A stretch of 6,590 nt of DNA from an uncultured Bryobacterales bacterium (GTDB lineage Bacteria > Acidobacteriota > Terriglobia > Bryobacterales > UBA6623), in contig CAMPKL010000212.1 in assembly GCA_946887065.1 (NCBI GenBank), forward strand, positions 1 through 6,590. Direction: 5' to 3'. The notes beneath the pieces are model-generated. The model saw only the letters and a program-made list of their open reading frames with translations, ran no database searches and was not told the origin of the DNA. The position numbers and the translations under genes are program-made. The stretch's first letter is position 1. The number at the start of each line of letters is the position of its first letter. This document shows, one piece after another, positions 1 to 6,590 of this stretch.

Positions 1-2978
1 GCAACTATCTGAACTTGGTGAAGCTCAGCCCGAACGTCTCAGCCGAGATGCAGTCAGGCGGCCAGGCCGACTCACGCCAAGGCGGCGAGCGCGCCAACCA
101 GTCGATTTCGATCGCCGGTCAGCGCCAGCAGTTCAACCGCTACACGCTCGACGGCGTCGAGAACACCGACCCGAACTTCAACACCTTCATCATTCGGCCT
201 TCAGTCGATGCATTGCAGGAGTTCAAGGTTCAGACCGGCGTCTATTCCGCCGAGTACGGCAAGGCCGCTTCACAGGTCATCGTAACAACCAAGTCGGGAA
301 CCAACGAGTTCCACGGTACGGTTTACGAATTCCTGCGCAACGACAAGATCCAAGCGAACAGCTGGGGCCGAACCGATCGTCCTCCGTTCCGCCGCAACCA
401 GTTCGGTTTCGCCGTGACCGGTCCGGTCGTTAAGAACCGAGTGTTCTTCATGGCCAACTACGAAGGTCTGCGTCAAAGCGTCCAAGGCTTCGGTCAGGCG
501 ACCGTGGCTCCGCTCTCGATGCGCAACGGCGACTTCACGGATTCGCGCGGCGACATCTTCGATCCGACCAGCTTCATGGAAGTCTCGCCGGGCGAATTCA
601 CGGCCACGCAGTTCGCCAACAACATGATTCCTGCCAACCGGCTGAGCCCCGTCGCCCAGAAGCTGTTGGAATTCTATCCCGAGCCCACCCTTCCGACACC
701 CGTCGATGGAGGCATCAACTTCCAACGCAATTCACCTGATACCACCGATTGGGATCAGTGGACCTCGCGCGGCGACTTCGTCGAGAACGACAGCTCGCAG
801 TGGTTTTACCGCTACAGCTGGGGCGGTGAGACCGTGCTCAATGCCGGTACATTCCCCATCGACGACGCGCGCATCACCACCGACGTGCAACAGCACGTGG
901 TATCGAACACGCGTACCTTCTCGCCTACCTTGGTCAACGAGTTGCGTTTGGGCGTCAGCCTGTTCGACAACGACAAGCTGACCAAGTTCAACGGCATCCG
1001 CGACGTCTCGGCCGAGCTGGGCATCCCCGGCATGCCGATTCCGGCGCCTCAAGCGACGGGCACGCCTCGCGTCAACGTCGGCGGCAACAACGACTTTTCC
1101 GGTTGGGGAGAGTCGACCGAAGGCCCGTTCATCAACAACAACCGCAACTACCAGATCGTCAACAACACGAGCTGGATCCGCGGCAACCACACCTTTAAGT
1201 TCGGCGTCGACCTCTCCGAGTCTCGTTACGCCCAAATCGGCAATCAATTCGCTCGCGGCGAGTTCAACGCCAGCAACGTGCAGACCGCCAACCCGGAAAC
1301 CGACATCACTCGCGGCGCTACGGGCAACGGTTTCGCCGGCTTCATGACCGGCTGGATGAATGAAGCGAGCCGCGCGGGCGGTCTCCCGAACGTTCAGTTC
1401 CGCCGCAAGCCGATGATGTTGTTCTACCTCGAAGACACCTGGAAGATCACGCCGAAACTGACCATGAACATTGGTCTGCGGTATGAGAACACCCCGCCGT
1501 GGCACGACAAGCACTCGGGTTACCAGAACGTGGCCTTCCAGTGCTTGGGAATCGACGACACGGGTATCGACGAGAGCTGCCCGACGCCGATTCTCGTTCG
1601 GCCGGAAGGCATCAGCGACGATCCGTTTGAAGGTCTGGCCTTCCACTTGGCCGACGTCGTACCGGTCGCGGTCAGCGATGACCTGCTCTACAGCCGCCGC
1701 TTGGTACGTTGGGACACCAACGACTTCGCGCCTCGCCTGGGCCTTTCCTGGGCGCCGGACGCCAAGACGACGGTTCGCGCCGGCTACGGCATGTTCTACG
1801 CCCAAGACACGGCGAACCCCGTGTTCGACATGGGCCGCAACTTCGGCGCTCGCGACACCGCTCGCAGCTTCGACGAGATCCCGACCGTCAACTTCGAGAA
1901 CGGACCCTGGGCCAACAAGACCCCGGGCGCCTGCTCGAATTGGGACGGGGCCTGCTTCAACGGCCTCTACACCTTCGGCAACGACCCCGGCCGTTCGACT
2001 CCGAACGTCCAACAGTGGGTGTTGAATCTGCAACGTCAGGTCACCGACACGATGTTGCTCGAAGTCGGTTACATGGGCAGCGTGGGCCACAACCTGCAAA
2101 AGATGCACGGTTGGAACCAGCCCCTGCTGCGCGCCGGGCCGGGAGACATCTCCAGCGAAGCTGCCCGTCGCCCCTGGGGCGATGCCGCGTACGGCACGAT
2201 CCAGACGATCTCGAGTCTGGGCAACTCCAACTACAATGCTCTGGGCGTCAAGTTGCTCCAACGCAACGCCAACGGCCTGACGTACTTGGTTGGTTACACC
2301 TGGGCCAAGTCGATCGACGACTCTTCGGCCATCCGCACCAACGGCGGCGACAACCTGTTCCCGCGAGCTGCGTATGACTTCAGCATCGAGCGCGGTTTAT
2401 CGCAGTTCCATACCGCTCACCGCTTGACCGGGTCAATCCTATATGATCTGCCTCTCCGTTTCGATAACGGTGTGCTTGAAGCCCTCGCGGGCGGCTGGCA
2501 GGTCGGCACCATCCTGACCTTCTCGACCGGTACGCCTCGCAACCACGGCACCTGCCCTGGCAATCCGACCTTCGGCGCCAGCGAAAGCATGCCCGATGCA
2601 ACAGGCGTTAACCCGAATGAAGGAGCCGGAACGGCTGAATCCTTCTGGAGCAAGGGCTCCAACGGGCTTCAGAACTCCTACTCCTGTGGCGGCTTCCTTC
2701 CTGGCGAAACCGCGGATCCGACCTTCTCTTACCGTTACGGCAACTCGACCCGCAACGACCTGATCGGACCGGGCTACGCCAACATGGACTTCTCTGCAAC
2801 GAAGAACTTCCGCATCAACGAAGCGATGGGCGTGGAGTTCAAGTTCGAGTCCTACAACGCAACCAACCACCCGAACTGGAACCCTCCAAGCACGAGCTTG
2901 AACTCGCCGCAGTACGGCAGGATCACCAGCGCGCGTGACATGCGGATTAACCAGTTCGCGCTGAAGTTCAACTTCTAA
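1..2978 (+). CDS. Oar-like TonB-dependent receptor, 5'-truncated by the window
   Basis: This is an outer-membrane beta-barrel receptor; such proteins move large ligands into the periplasm using TonB/ExbBD energy. The reading frame is open from base 3 and gives 991 visible residues ending at TAA 2976-2978. The codons before base 15 (N-Y-L-N) continue the frame, so the gene starts upstream and the N-terminal signal peptide and usual carboxypeptidase-regulatory-like domain are missing. Visible residues 1 to about 118 look like the plug domain: NYLNLVKLSPNV resembles the family's 'L..L.PGV' segment, followed by RYTLDGVENTD (near residue 50), a YSAEYGKA segment and VTTKSGTNEFHGTVYEF. The rest is rich in alternating aromatic and polar strands, as expected for a barrel, and ends in FALKFNF with the terminal Phe typical of outer-membrane proteins. 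Six cysteines lie in the barrel region. The ligand cannot be read from the sequence. A strong terminator follows 27 bases after the stop. Confidence 0.93.
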   Translation, partial: NYLNLVKLSPNVSAEMQSGGQADSRQGGERANQSISIAGQRQQFNRYTLDGVENTDPNFNTFIIRPSVDALQEFKVQTGVYSAEYGKAASQVIVTTKSGTNEFHGTVYEFLRNDKIQANSWGRTDRPPFRRNQFGFAVTGPVVKNRVFFMANYEGLRQSVQGFGQATVAPLSMRNGDFTDSRGDIFDPTSFMEVSPGEFTATQFANNMIPANRLSPVAQKLLEFYPEPTLPTPVDGGINFQRNSPDTTDWDQWTSRGDFVENDSSQWFYRYSWGGETVLNAGTFPIDDARITTDVQQHVVSNTRTFSPTLVNELRLGVSLFDNDKLTKFNGIRDVSAELGIPGMPIPAPQATGTPRVNVGGNNDFSGWGESTEGPFINNNRNYQIVNNTSWIRGNHTFKFGVDLSESRYAQIGNQFARGEFNASNVQTANPETDITRGATGNGFAGFMTGWMNEASRAGGLPNVQFRRKPMMLFYLEDTWKITPKLTMNIGLRYENTPPWHDKHSGYQNVAFQCLGIDDTGIDESCPTPILVRPEGISDDPFEGLAFHLADVVPVAVSDDLLYSRRLVRWDTNDFAPRLGLSWAPDAKTTVRAGYGMFYAQDTANPVFDMGRNFGARDTARSFDEIPTVNFENGPWANKTPGACSNWDGACFNGLYTFGNDPGRSTPNVQQWVLNLQRQVTDTMLLEVGYMGSVGHNLQKMHGWNQPLLRAGPGDISSEAARRPWGDAAYGTIQTISSLGNSNYNALGVKLLQRNANGLTYLVGYTWAKSIDDSSAIRTNGGDNLFPRAAYDFSIERGLSQFHTAHRLTGSILYDLPLRFDNGVLEALAGGWQVGTILTFSTGTPRNHGTCPGNPTFGASESMPDATGVNPNEGAGTAESFWSKGSNGLQNSYSCGGFLPGETADPTFSYRYGNSTRNDLIGPGYANMDFSATKNFRINEAMGVEFKFESYNATNHPNWNPPSTSLNSPQYGRITSARDMRINQFALKFNF

Positions 2979-3005
2979 CCGGGCGCGCAAGCGATCGCAT
3001 AACCC

Positions 3006-3033
3006 AGGGCGCCCGGCGACGGGCGCCCTTTTT
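3006..3033 (+). terminator. Rho-independent terminator of the receptor gene
   Basis: AGGGCGCCCG (3006-3015) and CGGGCGCCCT (3020-3029) form a perfect 10-bp stem closed by a GCGA tetraloop of the stable GNRA type. The stem runs straight into a T tract (3029-3033). It lies 27 bases after the receptor stop codon and 33 bases before the tRNA gene, so it should end the receptor transcript and insulate the tRNA from read-through. The hairpin and T tract are seen directly; termination activity is inferred. Confidence 0.9.
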
Positions 3034-3049
3034 GGTTGCAACTTCACGC

Positions 3050-3055
3050 TACAAT
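3050..3055 (+). promoter_or_regulatory. Candidate -10 box for tRNA-Pro
   Basis: TACAAT matches the sigma-70 -10 consensus at five of six positions. Transcription would begin near 3062, about five bases before the mature tRNA 5' end at 3067. No good -35 box is present at the usual spacing; the terminator's T tract occupies that place. This remains a tentative call, made because the upstream terminator implies that the tRNA needs its own promoter. Confidence 0.4.
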
Positions 3056-3066
3056 AGTGAAACAGT

Positions 3067-3143
3067 CGGGCCGTAGCGCAGCCTGGTAGCGCGCTTCCTT
3101 GGGGTGGAAGAGGCCCCGAGTTCAAATCTCGGCGGCCCGACCA
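3067..3143 (+). tRNA. tRNA-Pro, anticodon GGG
   Basis: This is a complete 77-base cloverleaf. The acceptor stem CGGGCCG/CGGCCCG is perfect (3067-3073 with 3133-3139). The following parts are U8-A9, D stem GCGC/GCGC (3076-3079 with 3089-3092), anticodon stem CTTCC/GGAAG (3094-3098 with 3106-3110), loop TTGGGGT with anticodon GGG at 3101-3103, a 5-base variable loop, and T stem CCGAG/CTCGG around TTCAAAT. Discriminator A3140 is followed by an encoded CCA (3141-3143). G36-G37 is the context methylated by TrmD in proline tRNAs, and C1-G72 with A73 is typical of bacterial tRNA-Pro. It reads CCC and, by wobble, CCU. No integrase or repeated tRNA 3' end is visible nearby. Confidence 0.98.
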
Positions 3144-3185
3144 TTTTCTCTCCTTATTCCCCTGCTTATTCCGTACGAACCCTGC

Positions 3186-3214
3186 TTGCATCGGCTCCGA
3201 CGCCCTCCTATGAT
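3186..3214 (+). promoter_or_regulatory. Candidate sigma-70 promoter of the PSCyt1/DUF1549/DUF1553 gene
   Basis: TTGCAT (3186-3191) and TATGAT (3209-3214) are separated by exactly 17 bases. The -10 box matches the consensus at five of six positions; the -35 box keeps only the TTG. Transcription would start near 3221, between the tRNA and the coding region. If real, the leader would be only about six bases for the ATG at 3227 but about thirty for the ATG at 3251, which bears on the choice of start codon. Confidence 0.4.
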
Positions 3215-3226
3215 GAAGCCGCGGTT

Positions 3227-5581
3227 ATGCTGCCTGCATCAAGAGAGCGGATGCATCATGCGTTCAGTTGTTTGGGGTTCTTATTGTGCCTAAGCGGGTT
3301 CCTCACACCCGTGTTCGGCCAATCTGAGTCCGTTGACCAACTAGCGCGCGCTCTTCTCCAGACGAAATGTTTCGCTTGCCACGGCCAAACGCAAATGTCG
3401 GGCCTCGACCTTCGCGACCAGACGACGGCGCTGCAAGGGGGAACACGAGGCCCCGCGATCGTACCGGGTAACGCCGAAGCCAGCCTGCTCTATCAGGCCG
3501 TTCGACGCGACGGCGCCCTCCAGATGCCGCCCGGCAACGCTGCCTTATCTTCTTCTGAGATCGTTGTCCTACGCGATTGGATCAATGCGGGCGCTCGCTG
3601 GGAAGTCGGAGCCGCTAGTTCCCAGGTCGCTCCATCCTGGTGGTCCTTTGAAAAGCCGGCGCGGCCGCCTGTGCCTCCCCGGGCGGCCAATCCCATCGAT
3701 TCGTTCGTTCTCGCCAAGCTCGACGAGCAAGGGCTGCAACAGGCTTCGCGCGCCGATCCCCGCACGCTTGCCCGCCGTGTCTACATGGACCTGCATGGGC
3801 TGCCGCCCACTCCGGAAGAAGTCGAAGCCTTCGTAAACGACAAATCGCCGCATGCCTACCAGAAGTTAGTCGACAAACTCCTCGATTCGCCCCGCTACGG
3901 CGAGCGTTGGGGCCGCTACTGGCTTGACCTCGTTCGCTACGCGGACACCTCCGGCTTTGAGACGGACCATTTCTTCACTACCGCCTGGCGCTATCGCGAC
4001 TGGGTCATTGAGTCTTTCAACGACGACAAACCCTACGACACATTCATTCAAGAGCAGATCGCCGCCGACGAGCTTTGGTCCACCAACATGGACCTCGAGG
4101 GCACCGACGACTTACCCAAAGAAAAGGAAGAGAACGTCCATCGCCGCATCGGCACGAGTCTGTTTACGATCGGCTCGTTTCCCCTCGAATACACCTTCTA
4201 CGGCGACCAATTCAGAGCCGAGTGGCAGGCCGATGCAGTCGACACCGTCGGGGCCGCTTTTCTCGGTCTAACAGTTGGTTGTGCACGTTGCCACGACCAC
4301 AAGTTCGACCCAATCAGCCAGCGCGATTACTACCGTATGACGGCGCTCTTTGCAGGCAGCGTCGAACGCGAAATTCCGCTTGTGAGTCTGTTCGATGTTC
4401 AGAGCAACAGCCGCAACTTCCCTCTGCTCGAACAAGCCAACATTCTCAAACGCATGGCCCGCGGTTCCCGCCGACGCGGCGGCTCCGGTCAAACGGAGAT
4501 GTCCGAAGAAGATCGTGCGGATCTTCTGCAGCGTCTTGGCGAGGCCTTTCTGCAAGCCCCTGATCCTTATCCGGCTGCTAAGGTTCTGGCCCACGAAGAA
4601 GTCGTGCCCGACACGCACATCCTTGTCCGCGGCGACTTCAAAAACAAAGGGGAAAAGGTCGAGCCCGGCTTCATCGCCGCGCTCAATCCAGGACCGCCGA
4701 TCGATGAGCCCACCGACTTCCTATTCGTCCCGCAACGGCGTAAAGCATTGGCTCAATGGTTGACCTCGCCTGACCAGCCGCTCGTTTCGCGCGTCATGGT
4801 CAACCGCATCTGGCAAGGACACTTCGGCTTCGGCCTCGTCCGCACGCCCAATGACTTCGGACGCCAAGGCGACGCGCCGACTCATCCGGAACTCCTCGAT
4901 TGGCTTGCCGTGGAGTTTGCCGAGAGCGGTTGGAGCATCAAGCAAATGCATCGCTTGATCATGCTCTCCGGCACATATCAAGCATCCAGCGTCGCCGACG
5001 CCAAGGCCATCGAACGCGACCCGGATAACTTCTACCTGTCCCGGATGAACCGTCGACGCATGGACGCCGATGTCCTGCGCGACAGCATGCTCGCGGTTTC
5101 CGGCGAACTCAATCTCAAGATGGGCGGCGTCGGCGTCATCCTTCCGCTGACGCCGGAGGAGATACTGGCCGCGCGCATGCCGCGACTGTGGCCGGCCAAT
5201 CCCGACCCTGCCGAACACGCGCGCCGCAGCGTGTACCTGCAGATGAAACGCTCGCTGACCGTGCCCATGTTGCAGATATTCGACGCCCCCGACACGGCAA
5301 CCAGTTGCGCCCGCCGTGAGACGTCCACCGTCGCCCCGCAAGCGCTGGCTCTAATGAACAGCGACTTCGCCAACAATCAAGCCGCAGCGTTCGCTTCACG
5401 CCTCCGGGAATCCGTTAATGCTGATCCGGCGGCATACGTCGAGACCGCGTGGCTATTCGCCCTCGGTCGTCCGCCCACCGACGCCGAGCGCGCCACGGCG
5501 CTCGACTACCTGGCTCGCAACTCGCTTGAACGCCTCTGTCTATTGATTTTCAACATGAATGAGTTCGTCTATGTGGACTAG
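3227..5581 (+). CDS. Secreted PSCyt1 / DUF1549 / DUF1553 domain protein, putative haem c
   Basis: The product is 784 residues from ATG 3227. The N-terminus has a Sec-type signal peptide: basic residues (RER), a hydrophobic stretch of about 16 residues, and likely cleavage at VFG|Q (near residue 31). Domains in order: a Planctomycete-type cytochrome c domain (about 40-125) with haem-binding CFACH (C48, C51, H52) and the family's 'SGLDLR' and 'QMPPG' motifs; DUF1549 (about 155-378) with DLHGLPPTPEE, RYGERWGRYWLDLVRYAD and a second CxxCH, CARCHDHKFDP (C352, C355, H356); a linker with a basic RGSRRRGGSG stretch; then DUF1553 (about 503-780) with VNRIWQGHFG, HPELLDWLA, FDAPDT and the usual ending NEFVYVD. 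Family proteins are thought to be exported haem proteins, but no reaction is established. ATG 3227 has GAAG eight bases upstream. ATG 3251 also keeps the signal peptide and has AAGAGAG, rather close. Starts before 3144 would lie within the tRNA and are rejected. The last 11 bases overlap the DUF1501 gene. Confidence 0.93.
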   Translation: MLPASRERMHHAFSCLGFLLCLSGFLTPVFGQSESVDQLARALLQTKCFACHGQTQMSGLDLRDQTTALQGGTRGPAIVPGNAEASLLYQAVRRDGALQMPPGNAALSSSEIVVLRDWINAGARWEVGAASSQVAPSWWSFEKPARPPVPPRAANPIDSFVLAKLDEQGLQQASRADPRTLARRVYMDLHGLPPTPEEVEAFVNDKSPHAYQKLVDKLLDSPRYGERWGRYWLDLVRYADTSGFETDHFFTTAWRYRDWVIESFNDDKPYDTFIQEQIAADELWSTNMDLEGTDDLPKEKEENVHRRIGTSLFTIGSFPLEYTFYGDQFRAEWQADAVDTVGAAFLGLTVGCARCHDHKFDPISQRDYYRMTALFAGSVEREIPLVSLFDVQSNSRNFPLLEQANILKRMARGSRRRGGSGQTEMSEEDRADLLQRLGEAFLQAPDPYPAAKVLAHEEVVPDTHILVRGDFKNKGEKVEPGFIAALNPGPPIDEPTDFLFVPQRRKALAQWLTSPDQPLVSRVMVNRIWQGHFGFGLVRTPNDFGRQGDAPTHPELLDWLAVEFAESGWSIKQMHRLIMLSGTYQASSVADAKAIERDPDNFYLSRMNRRRMDADVLRDSMLAVSGELNLKMGGVGVILPLTPEEILAARMPRLWPANPDPAEHARRSVYLQMKRSLTVPMLQIFDAPDTATSCARRETSTVAPQALALMNSDFANNQAAAFASRLRESVNADPAAYVETAWLFALGRPPTDAERATALDYLARNSLERLCLLIFNMNEFVYVD

Positions 5582-6590
5582 AGACTCACGTCGCGACTTT
5601 CTTAAGGCGTCCGGCCTCGGTCTCGGCTGGCTTGCCGCGCTCGACCTGTTTCAGCGCAACGGTATCGCTCAAACCGCAAATCCGTTGGCGCCTAAGAGTC
5701 CGCCTTGGCCGGCTACCGCCAAGCGCGTGATTCACCTGTTCATGCAGGGCGGTCCGAGTCAAGTGGACACCTTCGACCCCAAGCCGCTGTTGAACAAGCT
5801 GCATGGCCAGCATCCCCCGGCAAGCTTCGGCAATGAAGATTTTCAGAACGGCCAATTCCAAGACACCCTCGTCCTTGGGTCGCCGCGCAAATTCCAACGC
5901 TATGGACAGTCCGGTCTCGAAGTATCCGACCTGTTTCCGCACACGGCTCCATGCGCGGATGATCTCGCCGTTATCCGTTCCTGTTACCACGAAGGCTTCA
6001 CTCATTCGCAGGCGCAATTCCTGATCAACAACGGTTGGCCGCGCATCGGACGCCCATCCCTCGGCGCATGGACGCTGTACGGTCTCGGCTCAGAGAACGA
6101 GAATCTCCCCGGCTTCGTCGTCTTGCTCCAGGCCGGCGTACGCTCCGGTCCCGCGGTCTACGGCCAAGGCTTCCTTCCCGCCGTTTACCAGGGAACCTCG
6201 TTCCGCCCGGGCAACAACCCGATCCTGAATCTGAGTCCGCCGAAAGACATGAGTTCGACTCAGCAACGCGACATGCTCGACACGTTGCGCAAGCTCAACG
6301 ACGAACACCTCAGCGCCCGTAACCAGGACTCTGAACTCAGCGCCCGCATCGAGTCCTACGAACTCGCCTTCCGTATGCAGATGGCAGCCCCCGAGGCCAC
6401 CGATATCAGCAGCGAGTCCGAGGCCACCAAGAAGCTCTACGGCATCGACGACCCCGTCGCGGGCGATTTCGGCAGCCGCTGTCTGCTCGCCCGCAGGCTT
6501 GTCGAACGCGGCGTACGTTTCGTGCAAGTCTGGTCCGGCGACGGCATGAACGCTACCATCGCCATGAACGATGGCGATACCCACAACGGC
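5571..6590 (+). CDS. Tat-exported DUF1501 protein, 3'-truncated by the window
   Basis: The frame is open from ATG 5571 through the last base, giving 340 residues with no stop; family members usually have roughly 400-480. The N-terminus carries a twin-arginine signal, SRRDFLK (R7, R8), then a hydrophobic, glycine-rich segment and possible cleavage after GIA (near residue 33), so the protein is probably exported folded. The DUF1501 hallmark MQGGPSQVDTFDPKP lies at 58-72, followed by SCYHEGFTHSQAQFLINNG, GRPSLGAWTLYGLGSENENLPGFVVL split across about 160-185, and LVERGVRFVQVWSG near the end. DUF1501 belongs with alkaline-phosphatase/sulfatase-like folds, but its substrate is unknown. The start overlaps the previous stop by 11 bases (ATGTGGACTAG). 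A weak GAG (5561-5563) sits seven bases upstream, so translation is probably coupled to the DUF1553 gene. This is the standard partner gene of DUF1549/DUF1553 proteins. Confidence 0.93.
   Translation, partial: MWTRDSRRDFLKASGLGLGWLAALDLFQRNGIAQTANPLAPKSPPWPATAKRVIHLFMQGGPSQVDTFDPKPLLNKLHGQHPPASFGNEDFQNGQFQDTLVLGSPRKFQRYGQSGLEVSDLFPHTAPCADDLAVIRSCYHEGFTHSQAQFLINNGWPRIGRPSLGAWTLYGLGSENENLPGFVVLLQAGVRSGPAVYGQGFLPAVYQGTSFRPGNNPILNLSPPKDMSSTQQRDMLDTLRKLNDEHLSARNQDSELSARIESYELAFRMQMAAPEATDISSESEATKKLYGIDDPVAGDFGSRCLLARRLVERGVRFVQVWSGDGMNATIAMNDGDTHNG

Noticed and set aside
732..2261. Minus-strand open frame of about 509 codons inside the receptor gene
   Set aside because: It is the antisense shadow of a GC-rich coding region: low-complexity Val/Ala/Arg/Gly-rich translation, no recognisable domain, and the plus strand clearly encodes a TonB-dependent receptor.
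2991..2998. GCGATCGC palindrome resembling the cyanobacterial HIP1 repeat
   Set aside because: I noticed only this one copy, and the gene content does not suggest a cyanobacterium; chance is likely in GC-rich DNA.
3067..3143. tRNA-Pro as an integration site for a mobile element
   Set aside because: No integrase gene and no visible repeat of the tRNA 3' end occur in the window, and the following genes look chromosomal.
2439..3191. Minus-strand open frame of about 250 codons running through the tRNA gene
   Set aside because: Its start translates the reverse complement of the tRNA, giving RRDLNSGPLPPQGSALPGCA, a well-known artefact pattern in databases. The rest is a shadow of the receptor's 3' end.
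3104..3226. A longer N-terminus for the cytochrome-domain gene, from GTG 3104
   Set aside because: It would begin inside the tRNA and put a long non-signal extension before a clear Sec signal peptide.
3099..3293. Small plus-strand open frame beginning in the tRNA anticodon loop
   Set aside because: Its first residues (GWKRPRVQISAARP) are tRNA sequence read as protein, another common artefact; the remainder is the signal-peptide region of the next gene in a different frame.
5586..6017. Minus-strand open frame over the start of the DUF1501 gene
   Set aside because: The plus strand is open across this whole stretch with a Tat signal and DUF1501 motifs; the minus-strand translation has no recognisable family.
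6090..6584. Minus-strand open frame near the window end
   Set aside because: Shadow of DUF1501 coding sequence; its translation matches no family I recognise.

Overview
The window looks like chromosomal DNA from a GC-rich Gram-negative bacterium, most likely an acidobacterium of the Solibacter/Bryobacter kind. This is an inference from gene content: a very large Oar-like TonB-dependent receptor typical of Acidobacteria, next to a PSCyt1/DUF1549/DUF1553 plus DUF1501 gene pair that is abundant in Planctomycetes, Verrucomicrobia and Solibacter-type Acidobacteria. No taxonomic search was possible.

Layout, all on the plus strand. Bases 1-2978 hold the 3' part of an outer-membrane TonB-dependent receptor; its N-terminus lies before the window. 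Bases 2979-3226 form a compact intergenic region. It contains a strong intrinsic terminator (3006-3033), a -10-like box, a complete tRNA-Pro(GGG) with encoded CCA (3067-3143), and a second promoter-like element (3186-3214). Bases 3227-5581 encode a secreted protein with a Planctomycete-type cytochrome c domain followed by DUF1549 and DUF1553. It overlaps by 11 bases a DUF1501 protein with a twin-arginine signal (5571 to the window end), which is cut off at its 3' end.

The receptor and the cassette are separate transcription units, divided by the terminator and the tRNA gene. The receptor would import or bind an unknown large ligand at the outer membrane. The cassette would supply two exported partners, a putative haem c protein sent through Sec and a folded alkaline-phosphatase-superfamily protein sent through Tat. 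The overlap suggests that the two are translated together. The biochemical role of this pair is not established.

Nothing in the window points to a defence system, mobile element, CRISPR array or pseudogene. The most interesting item is the DUF1553/DUF1501 cassette, which is widespread but functionally uncharacterised. Many long open frames on the minus strand and in alternative plus-strand frames are shadows of the three real genes and the tRNA.
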